Made by a program: the position numbers and the translations under genes. From Paramacrobiotus metropolitanus (lineage: Eukaryota > Tardigrada > Eutardigrada > Parachela > Macrobiotidae), in assembly GCF_019649055.1 (NCBI RefSeq), contig NW_026570510.1:1-64000 (forward strand): DNA of 64,000 nt, given 5' to 3'. This document shows, piece by piece, positions 11,606-23,560 of the stretch (the stretch's first letter is position 1; every line of letters begins with the position of its first letter). The notes beneath the pieces are model-generated. The model did not search any database and had not been told where the DNA came from. It saw nothing but the letters and a program-made list of their open reading frames with translations.

Positions 11606-11875
11606 GCAGAATTTTTTGATCAACCGTATCTGAACAAGCCGGTGTTTTTCGCAAATCTAATGTACAACGAACAATACAAATGTTTGCAATCCCAGTGGAA
11701 AAAAACTTATTTCCGAATCGCAGCTGTCGGAGTTGCCCAGCAACTTGTCAAATGGGCCCAAGGTATCGGATTTATTGATGACGAGACCCAAACCACTGCA
11801 CCGACAACATCCGACAACCGAAAACGTCCATCGCCACAGAACCAGTCGGATCCAAAACGAAACCAGATAAATTAA
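11606..11875 (+). CDS. Terminal exon of an unrecognised gene
   Basis: A pyrimidine-rich acceptor (TTCCTTCCTTCATCAG) ends at 11,605. From 11,606 an open frame of 89 codons runs to TAA at 11,873-11,875. The encoded segment starts AEFFDQPYLNKPVFFANL, continues with KKTYFRIAAVGVAQQL, and ends in a hydrophilic Thr/Pro/Lys/Arg-rich tail (RKRPSPQ). It looks like a C-terminal exon, but no upstream exon was found in the repeats to the left and I do not recognise the family. It could be a captured or chance frame. Confidence 0.4.
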   Translation, partial: AEFFDQPYLNKPVFFANLMYNEQYKCLQSQWKKTYFRIAAVGVAQQLVKWAQGIGFIDDETQTTAPTTSDNRKRPSPQNQSDPKRNQIN

Positions 11876-12204
11876 TTCAGTTATAAAACAACAAGTTCCG
11901 TACACATATTTTTTTATCTCTTCCTTAACCTCATCATGTACTGTTAGAAACTACGTACTATTTATGACTACAGTCACTGTACTTTTCCAGTCATATCCAA
12001 AACATATTAATACTCTGTAATACCTAATATTTTCGATGAATGACTTATAAAATTAAGCATCCTACTTTTTCCAATTTCGCTCAATTTAATTTCTTGCTAT
12101 TCAGCATCTCTTATTCAGCAATTTCAAAAATAATAATCAATACCGAATATTCGAATCCTACAAACAATGTCGCACCGTACTCCAGTACGGATGTAGATAC
12201 CGTA

Positions 12205-12515
12205 GGCTGGTTATATGAATACTAAACATCTCTTGCAGACCTTCGGCCTCTCCTGATTGTAACGCGTGATCTCCGCTTCTACTCAATCGATTTTTTTGCT
12301 TTAAATTGCATAAAAATCCTTCCAGTGCGGGGAGTGTTCTTAGACTCTTGTCCTTTCGCCATTGCGATCGCCGTAGGCCCAGTGGTCACTGAAAAGCTTG
12401 TTACCATGGATGCCATAGGGTTAAGATGGGCAGCTCTGTTGCCACGAGCTTTACAAATTTGAACAAGAAAATTTTCGGCTTCGCCTCTGCCTTTTGTGCT
12501 CCCCTGGCTGAGTGA
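12205..12515 (+). repeat. Interspersed repeat family A, copy 2
   Basis: Same block order as copy 1, including CCATGGATGCCATAGGG and TTCGGCTTCGCCTCTGC. It follows a short shared lead-in (GGATGTAGATACCGTA) that also precedes copy 3. Confidence 0.75.
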
Positions 12516-12804
12516 ACACTTAACCAATCACTTCGCCCACTGATAAACCACTACAACAGCTTTTCAGATTCAGTAGAATTCAGCAGAATAAGCAGAAAAT
12601 TAGCAGCCGAACCATGAACCAAAAAACATTAGGGCAAAAGGTCAACACCCACAATTCTCACCGCCGGCAATTAACCATCCTAAATAAGTAGCTGTAGCCT
12701 GTCTGGCTTTGCCATTCTGACTTTGCAACACAATCCAACACACGAAGATACGACGTAATTTTAAATAGTCGTAAGCCAATATTCATCCGTGCTCAGCTTG
12801 TTAA

Positions 12805-13350
12805 CTACATTCGTAACAACCGTGACAGAGTAAGGTTAAAAAACCTATGTTTGGGAGAACGGGTAGGCCGATTTCAACGCGGTCAAGTGCGCCAGAACCG
12901 CTGCAACGACGCGGTGGATGTTACGCTATTACCGAGACGATGCGCCTCGAGGGGAAAAAAGGGGACCGGAAAGGAAAATTGTTACCATGGGCCTCCACAG
13001 ACATACATGGACAAGTTGTTCCCATATGCGTAAATGACACGACACGCCTCGGCCAGCGGCCTCGATGCAAACAAAAACAGAATTAATTAATCAAGCCGAC
13101 GCCGATAAATTGGGTACGGATGTAGTCCTCCGTAAACTGGTTATCTACATCCGTAACCACGTATACACGATTGATAATGTAGCCTATGTTTGGGCGAACG
13201 GCTGAACCGATTTCGACGCGGCCAAGTGCGTTAGATTCGTCTCACCGGCGCAAATGTTCTTACGCTATTGCGCCATCGATACGCCCCAACGGGGAAGCAG
13301 AAGCCCCCAAAAACAAACTGTTGCCATGGGCCCCCATAGACTAACATAAG
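12805..13350 (+). repeat. Interspersed repeat family B, two copies
   Basis: Two related GC-richer segments (about 12,805-13,030 and 13,135-13,350) share CCTATGTTTGGG, GATTTCGACGCGG-like blocks, TTACGCTATT and TGTTGCCATGGGCC-like blocks. Apparent frames across them do not correspond between copies. These are probably members of one non-coding repeat family. Confidence 0.65.
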
Positions 13351-13439
13351 CTAAATGCGGAACGACAGAAGCAGACCGCGCACTTCGGCATCGCTTCGCT
13401 AATAATTCATGGAAAACTGTGAAAAACGCTACAAAAATT

Positions 13440-13590
13440 AAGGTTTCTTAGATTTCTTAGGATTCTTAGGTTTTCTTAGGTTTCTTAGTTTTCTTAGACT
13501 TCTTAGATTTTCTCAGAATTATTTTCACATTCTTAGTTTCCTTAGGTTTTCTTAGGTTTCTTAGGGTTTGTTAGGTTACTACATTTTCCG
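13440..13590 (+). repeat. TTCTTAGG-type degenerate simple repeat
   Basis: A run of variants of TTCTTAGGTTTCTTAGA covers this stretch. The same motif occurs at 2,190-2,340, in inverted form at 38,480-38,580 inside an EnSpm intron, and briefly near 50,980. Confidence 0.8.
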
Positions 13591-13689
13591 CAGATTTATT
13601 ATATTTCCAGTTTTCTTGAGCGGCCGGAATCAACCTTCGTCGAAACTAGTGTACGACAAGAAATTTGGTGCGGATGTAGATACCGTAAA

Positions 13690-13990
13690 CCGGTTATATG
13701 AATACTAAACATCTCTAACAGGTGTTCGGCCTCTCTTCATTGTCCCGGGTGATCTCAGCTCCTGATAAACCGATTTTCATGCTTTAAAATATTCTAGAAT
13801 CCTTTCACTGCGGTGGGTGTTGTAAGACTAACGACCTTTTGCTGTTTTAAGAATTCTCAGGCCGGTGGTCACTCGAAAGCTTGTTACCATGAATGCCATA
13901 GGGCTAACATGAGCTGGCCTGTTACCACGGGCACGTTATACCGCACTTGCACAAAAAAAAGTTTGGCTTGCCTCTGTGTTGCTTGTGGTT
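13690..13990 (+). repeat. Interspersed repeat family A, copy 3
   Basis: The third copy carries the same ordered blocks (TTATATGAATACTAAACATC, CGGCCTCTC, ATGCCATAGGGCTAACATG, GTTTGGCTTGCCTCTG). Confidence 0.75.
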
Positions 13991-14659
13991 AACCGACGGA
14001 AACCGTGCTTATTTCAATCAGTTCATAATTTGATATTGGATCTTTCAAGATTTTGGTAAGATCTGAAATTAAGTCGAAAACATTACCGTTTTCTAATATT
14101 TCACTTGACACTGTCACACCTTGCGGTCCAATGCACTGACCTGCATCAGCAGTTCGGTCAATCTCTTACATATAGCAGCGCAGTTCACTAAACAGTACGT
14201 ATCGGTATTACTACGACGTAATTTACGACTTCGAGTAACAAGAAATCCTAACTCACTTAGTTTACAGTACCTAGTCGTAAGCCAATATTCATCCGTGCTC
14301 AGCTTGTTAGTATTCATATAATTACGTGTTCTTCTGTGTAAATTATCGGCTTGAGTTACGGTAACGTTCACTGAAAGGGCTTTACATCATTCATAAATGC
14401 GCTTGTATTGCGAGTGGTGACATGATACAGCAAAATTGTGGCGAAAATAAATAAGTACAAACAGTAGGCATTTTTATGAATGGGCTATTCCACATATGTG
14501 TGTGGGACACGACACGTGTTTACGCGTGGAAGCGTGCTCACAGTTTTTGCCGACCCACTTATGCTAATTTGATGGTACCAGCTGATGCTGATTCGACTCG
14601 GGCAAATGATTGCGTTAGCGGTTCGATTTAGTGCTTCCTCGCAAGGATAAATCCGGCGC

Positions 14660-14870
14660 AATGCGTAATTGCCGTGCACGACCAGAGTATCACACTCCAG
14701 CCGGGTAAAAGGCAAATACAGGGATTATTCTCAGACGTTTGCTTCTCTCCCTTCTAATTAATCGAGCACTTTGTGGAAATTAGCGTGATTCAAAATGGAA
14801 ATAATTTTAATAAATAAGACGAAAAAGGTTTTAAGCGAAATTTTGCCGCAGCCTACCGGTTAAGAATAGC
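14660..14870 (+). promoter_or_regulatory. Upstream block of Ig-like gene 1
   Basis: The stretch before the signal exon shares short blocks with the DNA upstream of the other two Ig-like genes (25,010-25,160 and 46,780-46,966). These include TAATCGAGCAC/TAATCGAACACTT-type elements and a GAATAGC or GATTAGC sequence directly before the ATG. A longer version starting near 14,390 is also present at 35,745-36,140 without a gene. Confidence 0.5.
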
Positions 14871-17800
14871 ATGAGCCAAATCTACTTTGTATTAGGTTTT
14901 TGCTGCTTTTGCTTAAGCAAAACCTGCCCGGTTAACAGAGGACTTAATCGCCTATCAAGTAGGTAAACTTTACTGTGTAGTGTGTAACGAATACTTTACC
15001 TCTGTGGAGCGCCGACGGTATTGCCAGGAACTATGCACATCTGGAACGATTATGTATTTTATTAATTCATAGTTTATCATTGCACGGCAATAATAATATA
15101 TTATGAGGACTTTTTGTAATATACAGTACTTGGATGTATAATATGTATATTTATATGGAAGCATATATTATCAAGATTTTCAGATCTATATTGCCACGAA
15201 TGGGATACACCAGAGCCGGCAAACCAGAAAAGACTGACCAAAACAAATATTATATTTTGAAAGCCCGTAGTCGAAAACCCGGCCAGATAGTATTCCGTTC
15301 TCTAAAAACCTCTCCCGCTTCGAGCGTCAAAGCGGAGGAGTTTTGACTACCTTCACCAAATGTAATTAAACTATTATAACAATAATTATCATCGTGTTAT
15401 TTTTAACCAGGCAATGTTGCCACGTAAACCAAATAAAATATAGTTAAAAAATTAAATAGTACTTTCCACTAATTAAATTATCAGAATGCATTTAATTAGC
15501 AGACCGTTAGTGCGACAAGAATGACTGCATATCCAACGTTGTCATCGAGGACAATTTCTCAACAAGTGCATATTTATCATCATATTTTACTTCTAAACAA
15601 ACATATCATCTTTCTAAATTGTCACCGTATGTGTTCAACATCTTTAGCGCCTAGGATTTCTGACCACTACTGTCCGGTGCAGAGAGCCCGGTAGGTGAGC
15701 GAATGACCGAGCTGTCACTCCTTTTCAGTTAGGGAACGAGTGACCGAGTTACCACTACTGTCCGTGCACAGAGCCCAGGAGGTGAGCGGGTGACCGCGTT
15801 ATCATTAATGTCCGGCGCAGAAAGCCCGGGAGGTGAGCGGGTGACCGAGCTGTCACTACTGTCCAGTGTACAAAGTCCGTTAGGGAACGAGTGACCAAGC
15901 TACCACTGCTGTCCGGTGCAGAAAGCCCGGGAGGTGTGCGGGTGACCGAGCTGTTACTACTGTTCAGTGTACAACGAGTGACCGAGCTACCACTACTGTC
16001 ACTACTGTCCAGTGTACAAAGTCCGTCAGGAGCGCAGGTGACCGAGCTACCACTCCCGTCCGGCGGAAAAGCCCGTTCGGTGAAGGAGTGACCGAGCTAC
16101 CACTGCTGTCCGTGCAGAGAGCCCGGGAGGTGAGCGGGTGACCGAGCTGTCACTACTGCTCAGTGTACAAAGTCCGTTAGGGAACGAGTGACCGAGTTAC
16201 CACTACTATCCGTGCACACAGCCCGGTAGGTGAGCGGGTGACCGCGATGTCATTAATGTTCGGCGCAGGAAGTCCGTTAGGTGGGCGGGTGACCGAGCTA
16301 ACACTGCTGTCCGGCGCAAAAAGCCCGTTCGGTGAAGGAGTGACCAAGCTACCACTGCTGTCCGTGCACAGAGCCCAGAAAGTGAGCGGGTGACCGAGCT
16401 GTCATTATTGTACAGTACACGAGTAACCGAGCTACCACTACTGTCCGGCAAACGAAACCGGTTAGATAAACAAGTAATCGGGGGTCATCACTCGCAATGC
16501 TTATTGTTAATACTGCTATCATTGGCTTTGAGATTTTACGGTCATAACAACTGGAGAACTTAATGTAGTTAAATCATAACCTTGTTACTGTCCTTGTAGT
16601 TGTGCATCAAATTAATAATCGTAATATGTATGTAAATTGTACTATTGTAGAAATACGTATGTACAATAATGTTACATAAAGAATATATTGTATAATAATA
16701 CGTATATCTCGGTGTTTTCCTATATATTGGCGTGCAATATCCGGTTGGAAAGTTAGTATGGGTGAAATTCTGTAAAATATAATTTAAAAAGCTTAAACGC
16801 AGAACGATGTACCAAAAGTTTCATTATCAACCGATCCTCTCCAAATTTTTCTAAAAACTCCACATAAACTCAAGGGTTGTCTTAACATGGAACCAGGCTT
16901 CTGTCATGTTTTCCGAATTTCGAAATGAATTTAACAAAAAATTATATTACATTAAAAATAGAAGAAACTTGCCAGAATTCCGGTTCCATGTTCATCAAAG
17001 CGGATATTTTTACGCTTGCTTGTGTGCATTACATTTTGTGCAAAATCTGAAGAAGAGGATCCATAATGAGGCTTTTGTCAGCTTCGTGGTGCTTATATCT
17101 TACAGCCAAAACTTCCCAGTCCCAATATCACGTTGCGCGCACAAGCGGTTTTCGCGCCCAAGTATATACAAATCACTGCGCTAATCAATGTCATAAATGA
17201 TACTAAATTGGAAAAGAAAGTGTTCAGTAGTTCTCGGACGTGTATCCGAGTTTGGTGCTATGTATCCGTCTCTGCATGCCGTTTCATCAAACAGAGATAC
17301 GATGCTGTGTATCAAAGTGCAGACATCTTTTTAAAAAAAGTACGAGTACATCTGCAGTTTCAACGATTTTTGGTGAAGCTGCACTACTACTGTAATTTCG
17401 GAGCCTTATGCGCCTTATCATTGACGGGAAATATTATATTTTACTCATTTTTGTGTCTACTTTTGCTGAAGTTTTGAATTGAACATATCCCTCAACTTAA
17501 GTATCGTGGCACTTCCCTTAAATAAATTTTATCGACCAAATTTCACCAAATTCCAAATTTTCTAACTAAAGTAAAGTCGTATCCAATACCCAACCGAAAC
17601 GGTCTTGGCAGAGGCCGTGGGTCATTAATAAAACGGCAAAATACTACATGCGCCTGTTCACGCACTGCGCCCTTTTTCTGCTCTTTTCACTAACGTCTTG
17701 AATTTTGCGTTATAGTTTTGAAACACCTCGACGTCGCTTCCCAGGGGAATATGTCTGCGCCAATATCGTTGAACCAACAGTTTAACCTGACCTCTAGCCA

Positions 17801-18545
17801 CGAAGCCGGTCCTGACGACATCGTCATCCGAGCTGCATTATGGACCACCGTTGAGCTGCGCTGTCCCGTCGGGGATGATCACCAAGCAGCCGAGCGTTAC
17901 TTGCCGTACAGGTTCAATGGCGTACTGCAGCCTGTTAACAAAACCAACTTGGAAGAAGGCCGGAATGCGGCGTGGAATCTCTGCCTACGCCCGCGACCCA
18001 AATGCGGCGATCGGATTTCAGTGTACACACCGGTGACATACACCCCAATGGCTCCCGGCGACCGCTTCTACACGATTACGCTGTACAACTTCTCGCAGAC
18101 GCACAGCGGCGTGTATGAGTGTCTGCAGTACAACGGCAGTCAACTGGCAACCACCCGAAGGTACCGCGTCAGTCCCCGCATGACGCGGGAGACATTGTTC
18201 GATCCGCCCATGTCGAACATGACCGTCACCGTCGGGGAGGAGGTGAATTTACGCTGTCACGTGAAATTCGATGCCGTGCCGCATCCGTTCGGGGAACGGT
18301 TTCTGTTCAGAAACGAGAAGTATTTGATCTTAGCGTCTGACCACGGTCCATTTCAAAGCGGTGTGGGCTCGCGAGATGGAAAGGGTATACGATACGCAGT
18401 GTTCACTGATGGGTGTGCCTGTGGCTTACATATTATCATAAAGAAAGCCGAACGCCGCGATTCCGGACGCTACCAGTGCTGGTTTCGCCTCGACGATCTC
18501 TTTGACGAATGGTTTGTGCAGGAGTTTTTCCTGAGCCTTGTGTGA
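14871..18545 (+). CDS. Secreted two-domain immunoglobulin-like protein, paralog 1
   Basis: Two exons: 14,871-14,958 and 17,716-18,545 (305 codons plus stop). Exon 1 codes for a 29-residue leader (MSQIYFVLGFCCFCL, hydrophobic, then SKTCPVNRGLN) and ends A|GTAGGT. Exon 2 begins after TTATAG, and the intron phase is 1. The mature part holds two Ig-like domains. The first has TTVELRCPV and HSGVYECLQYN with an extra Cys pair around WNLCLRPRPKCG. The second has VTVGEEVNLRCHV and DSGRYQCWF with an additional GCACGL. Several N-glycosylation sites (NLTS, NKTN, NFSQ, NGSQ, NMTV) support secretion. There is no transmembrane segment or GPI signal after the last domain. Two paralogs share leader, splice phase and length. 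The binding partner is unknown. A weak donor GTGTGA overlaps the stop, so an alternative 3' exon is possible. Confidence 0.85.
15695..16480 (+). repeat. Minisatellite of about 50 bp in the intron of Ig-like gene 1
   Basis: Sixteen copies of GTGACCGAGCTRYCACTACTGTCC-like units are spaced mostly 50-51 bp apart, with a degenerate seventeenth at the end. Two spacings are 36 and one is 60. Units alternate between a GAGCGGGTGACC and an AACGAGTGACC form, giving a higher-order period of about 100 bp. Apparent frames on both strands are artefacts of the repeat. Confidence 0.92.
16760..17190 (+). repeat. Interspersed repeat family C, copy 1
   Basis: Shared ordered blocks (GTACCAAAAGTTTCATTAT, TTGTGCAAAATCTGAAG, GTTGCGCGC and CGGTTTTCGCGC-like, TATATACAAATCA) recur at about 28,150-28,660, 48,170-48,430 and 51,640-51,830. 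It lies in the intron of Ig-like gene 1. No reading frame is conserved. Confidence 0.65.
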
Positions 18546-19976
18546 AAGGCTGTGGTTGTCCCATGTTTACTCATCAGCTGCGTTTTGACTTGACAAGGCT
18601 CGTTCACCTGCTGTTGATATTGTCACTTGTGAAATTTATGATTTCTGCTGAGTAACCCGAATTTGATCATTCATTACTGAGCCATATGCCCCTTCGCTCT
18701 TCTGAAATGTACATACGAGTGCGGGTTTTATGATACTGACCTGCTTTGCAGTACTTCGACAAATGCCTTATTCCGGCTCCCCATTAAGTTTTGGCTTGGG
18801 CCAATGCTACTACAGTTCACATCACAATTTGGCTAATGGCACTACAAAAGGTCATTTGACTTTTAATTCGTATGCACTACAGTTCGCTAATGGCACTACT
18901 GCAATCAATTGAACACCGGTTTTATACGGTAGAGAACGGTAATGACAATACATAAATGATTCAGATAACATTTATAGCGGAAACGTTAACATAGTGGGTG
19001 CTGCATGCGCCTTTGGCACTCTACCGCCGACACAAGGAAACGTTTCATAGAGTCCTTATAAGTCTTGCGGGTGCTTTCTTATTTTCGCAGAAGACAACTT
19101 CTTAGTTGTGGAACCACTTTCAGACAGCATCTCCGCAGCGAAGGCTGTCACAGATATCCCGCAGTCAACTATGCTTTCTACGCCACTTCATACCGACATT
19201 CTACACCAAGTGCCGACATTACTTGAACCGCGTATGTATTCATCTATTTGTATCATATCGAAAAAACTCATAAATGAAGAAACCATGTCAACGATGCCGG
19301 AAAGCTGGCTTGAAAGTACATACCGTCCAACGATGGGATTAAACTGCTGATGCATAAGCCGTCACTAGGACGGTATTACTTTGTATGTATTTTACCATTA
19401 TGTTTACCGGCTCCATTATATTTTATCCGTTCCGTCCTCTCTGAAATTTAATCTATTTTTCTGTGGTTTTTCTTATGCACTTGGGAATATCTTAAAGTTG
19501 TAAATCCATAATGAATGAAGGATTCGTCGCACATATATATGTATTTACAGGTGAAATAATAATCGCCTTTCGGCAAAGCCAAAAATTTTGTGGAAATGTT
19601 ATGGAATTTTGGGGGCTTTTGTGCCATTGTTATCCACATAATCGGCACGGTCGACGGATTTCCATTATTTATTACGCAGCAGAGTTGCATGATCTTTCAT
19701 TTGATGTCGTCTTGGTGCTGCCACTTTTTGAATCGTTTTATCGACAATCACGCTGGATTTGCCGTTTCTTGCCTTGAACGACTGCAGTCTGCAGCGTTTT
19801 ATACGCTGTGCCATAATGGCTTTGTTGCCATTGTTGCGGTTGTTATTTGCGTCGCTTATGAGGCTTCCGAATGTGGGAGGTTTATCCGGATATACGATGA
19901 CATATTCAGGATAATAGTAAAATAATGATTAATAAAAATAATGCTTAACACCTCACCTATCTTAACACGTTACATA
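18546..19976. other. Intergenic with one orphan exon-like segment
   Basis: From 19,091 to 19,231 a stretch opens after TTATTTTCGCAG and ends before GTATGT, with an uninterrupted frame in one phase (DNFLVVEPLSDSISAAKAV). It could be an alternative 3' exon of the preceding Ig-like gene or of an unseen gene. The phase does not fit the annotated exon. Otherwise nothing is supported here apart from a short imperfect duplication near 18,820-18,900 (GCTAATGGCACTAC twice). Confidence 0.35.
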
Positions 19977-20532
19977 CAGTGGACCCCATAAAGGTGTTAC
20001 ATTTCAAAACGCGCGCTACCAGGCAATTTTCTGTACTCAAGCAGCTAATTTAGGACTGGCAATCGGCCAGTTGACATTTAACTTGCATCGTGCGCATTTC
20101 CGCACGAAAACCATCAATCGGTATCTTAAACGAAAGAGAAAAAAATTTCAAGAGTTTTGATACCAAACAGGTCGCTTTTTATGAGATCAAAAAGAAAATC
20201 GATCCGCCTAAAGTTTCTCGTAGGCATAACATGGGATTTGAATCGACGATTTGGTTTCAATTTTCACACAGAAATCGTATGCTTTGTCTACGACAAACCG
20301 AAATGGCTGCTCTTAGATCTCATAAAAGATGACTTATTTGGTATCAAAATTTTTTAAATTTCTTTCTCTTTCGTTTGAGATTATCGGTTGATGGTTTTCG
20401 TTGAGAAATGCGCATGGTACAAGTGTTTAAAGTCTTGCGCGTTTTCTGTGTATTGGTCATTTGGTCTTGGCCATTTATTTTTATTGGTCATTCGGTACAG
20501 GACCGAATGTAACACATTTTTGGCGTCCACTG
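19977..20532. mobile_element. Tc1/mariner-type MITE (TIR CAGTGGAC)
   Basis: The element starts CAGTGGACCCC and ends GGCGTCCACTG, with TA on both outer sides. The terminal repeats continue inward with GTGTTACATT/AATGTAACAC. TA target duplication and CAGTG ends are typical of Tc1/mariner. An inner inverted repeat (ACCATCAATCGGT / ACCGATTGATGGT-like) shows it is largely foldback. No transposase frame is seen. Confidence 0.85.
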
Positions 20533-21045
20533 TATGCTTAACACGTTACGGTAACATGTTAATAGCATTTCTACAAATTCACGTACGAGTTGTATTTCGC
20601 TTTGTTAACCGGTTTTACAATTAGAAAATAAATCAATGTCCATTGAAAATTAATATATTACTGTCCCGCACTGTACGAGTATTGTATACGCAGAAGACCT
20701 ATACAAAACTGCTAACTACGGTACTAACGGTAGTGATCCCATTTTAAGGCAGTAACATCTAATTGTAGCCGTGAAAATGATGACCAGAATTAAATTATTT
20801 CCTTTAAAGGTATCGGACACCACGGCTTTGTATGATATTTTCGGTGTAAATACTGACACGACAAATATCGTGTACAGTTAATAGATTTCTAATTTTTGCT
20901 AACCCATTGATGAAGTTTTAACAGCAGCAATGGCATGACCTTTCCATTGCGGTCGTCAGTACAGCTATATTGCCAACCAGTAATCGAACCGACAGTGCGT
21001 GACTATCTACGTACTGTAATCCTTTTTTGAGCGCTTAACTGCAGC

Positions 21046-21808
21046 TTAAAGGACACCACTAATCTTCTTAAAGCGCCAACGGGGCGCCATTTCTGGCGGG
21101 TCCGTGTATCCATGATGAGCTTCAGACTGCAGTTCTTTTATAGACCCACCACGGTTTCTGGTGCGGCAGACCGGTGATGGGTGGAACAAATAGCCGTCAT
21201 GAAAGCGGATGGCGGCGTACTCGAAAGACTGATCAGCAAAGGTGTTCTCCACTACAAGTACAATAAAAAGGTCATCCCACTGGATTTATAGTCGCCAAGA
21301 ATTAGGCTAATTCTATATGCTTCTCTGATTTTAATGAAGAAAAGCAGGATTTTGCAGCTGTGTGAACTACTTATTTGTTTCTTCATGAAAATGCTTTCTC
21401 AATATGGAGAAGAATTAACTGTAGTTTTGGTAATAACATTCCAGTGAGGCTACGCAGGACGCACATGGGCGTTAATTGATAACAAATTAGGAAAGCAATA
21501 AGTTTATTTATTTGTCCAAGCGTGAATCCGCACAATTCAAAAACCGCGCTTTGACATCAAAATACAGCGCTCACAGGGATATAGAAAATATTCAATTCTT
21601 GTGGAAATTCCGTACGAAACACATCGGAAGTAACTGGGCGTTTGCGGGTAGAACAGGTCGGCGGCGCGGCGGCATATGCGAAATCGAAGGTACAGGTGAT
21701 GACCTCACCGGTTCGAGCTTCCGATATCCCCACTTCCACCCGACTGCCCCCATTTATTGCATTGAGTAACAGAACAGTTGCGAAAGCAATAACATCGAAG
21801 GCCACCAT
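21046..21808 (-). CDS. Small secreted protein, two exons
   Basis: Exon 1 is 21,808-21,709 (minus) and exon 2 is 21,251-21,046, together 101 codons plus stop in one frame. Exon 1 begins ATG GTG GCC and gives a clear signal peptide (MVAFDVIAFATVLLLNAI), ending ACCG|GTGAGG. Exon 2 follows TTGTACTTGTAG and reads ENTFADQSFEYAAIRF, HDGYLFHPSP, ending FKKISGVL. One Cys is left after the leader. Both exons are GC-richer than their surroundings and the splice sites are standard. If the intron is not removed, the frame stops soon after the leader. I do not recognise the family. Confidence 0.5.
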
Positions 21809-23560
21809 GTAGTTTGGGCGGGTGGTAAAAGTACCCCCAAGAAAGCTAAATCAGCGGACTGAAAAATAACAGCTAGTCAGCAGGACTGATCAGAACAGAA
21901 TGCACAAGGTAATCGGTCCGTGTGCATGGCCGGCGGCAAGTCACACGCGGTCCCAAGGCATGACAAAGGAAGTAGGCTGAGCCAACGCGAAACAAAGCAG
22001 TACAGGGAATTTGCCACGAATTTAACTTCACTTAGCTAGCTAACTGTCCTATAATGTTCGTATCCCGAAATCCTTCCTAGGTTTCTTTATGCACCGTTAC
22101 GTCCCGTTTCTTTAACGCCTTGTCGAGTTGCGTGCCCTGTGAACGTCACATGGAGCCAGTGACCTTTCCCCAGTCTTCTGCTTTCCCACGCAGCTGACGA
22201 TTTTATCGTTCTCGTTCAACCGACGTGCGCATTGTCATGAACAAGTGACTTCCAAAATACCGTCTATTTATTTCACGCATATAGGCTTATGCTATACCAG
22301 TGTAGTTGCCGAAACACTTTACTTTTACTTATCTGTGATAAAAATGCACGTTACAGAAAGAATGCACTGCATTTATCTTTGCAGTTGTGTTATGAAGTGT
22401 GTAAAATGGTATTTCATTATTTCGCCCTGCGTCCGTTACCTGACGCGTCTTGGTTGCCGAGATGTCGACGGTAAGATTTATCTTTTCTGTTAGTAACCTC
22501 CTATTTTCGGTTTGGCGTTACTGGCGTGAATCTCGCTACTGTAATCTTAATGTCAAGGGAAAATGAGAGGTGTTCTTTTTAATGTGTAAGTGGTCGTCTT
22601 TCGCATTATAAAAATATAATAATTTTTGATAATCAATATAAATATGTTGCAGGTTTTCCGTCCCAGCGCTTTAAAGAAGGAAGATGCTGTGCCCATGGTT
22701 ATTTAAGCGTGTTTACGTTTGAATTCGTTTTTCTACATTGGTAAAAGTCATGAATTATAAAATCCGTTTGGATTGAAGCTCAATATCGATTCGACAGTGA
22801 TCTTCTATTGTATGGTTTTTCGGTGTTCGCCGTTGTCGATCAAGCCGGTAAGCTGCTTACAATGTTCCATCTGACGATCGAATTTCAATGCTGCTTCTTA
22901 TGCTACCGGGGTGGTATTTGCCGAACCTTAGGGGTGGGCTCTAATTACGTGGGGGGGGGGGGCTTCAAATTCGATAATTACGGTATGTACTAAAGTTTCA
23001 CTTGGTCTTTCGTTATATTGTTATTCGTCTAAATGCACGTGGAAAATTAATTAGTCAATGTCCAGCACTGTGTTACTTACATACGGTAATGTTTTATACG
23101 AAATTGCAAAAGTGACTGGATTTTTGTCTGGTTGTAGCCGGGAGAATTACAGATTGAATAAAACAAATTTGCTTTATCGGCATTCTATATCCCAGTATAG
23201 CAACGACATTTACAGTGTCAAAATTGAAGCGCAAATCTCGTTGGCAATTAAGAGGCTCCTAATTAAAATTAGAAACAGAGAATTTTTGTTAATCCGGATA
23301 TGAATTTTCGCAGCCGTCAGCAAGCAGTGCATGTGCCTAAAAATTCACCAATCTAACCAACCAGTAATAAAACCAGCAGCACGTGACGGCATGCTCGATC
23401 GGCAAGCGTCTAGTGAAGGCACAACATAAAGGTCATATAACTTTGATTATAGTTGCAATTCGCACATAAATCTGCTAGTTCTATATTTGTACGGTTTTGT
23501 GGCAAAAACATACAATAATTTATATTAGGTACCTCCTGGTTCAGAAAAATGGTTTGTAAA
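21809..23560. other. Intergenic, no recognisable feature
   Basis: AT-rich sequence without a supported gene. A run of 12 G near 22,951-22,962 and several short frames were seen; none looks coding. Confidence 0.4.

Noticed and set aside
12847-13086. Basic plus-strand frames of 60-80 codons in the GC-rich repeat
   Set aside because: The second copy of the same repeat does not keep the frames, so they are not coding.
14610-14660. tRNA-like B-box sequence (GGTTCGATTTAGTG)
   Set aside because: No matching A box, no cloverleaf, and the same block recurs at 36.1 kb as part of the duplicated upstream region.
15695-16480. Regular repeats that might suggest a CRISPR array
   Set aside because: The units are contiguous and diverged with no unique spacers, no cas genes are present and the sequence is eukaryotic. 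It is a minisatellite.
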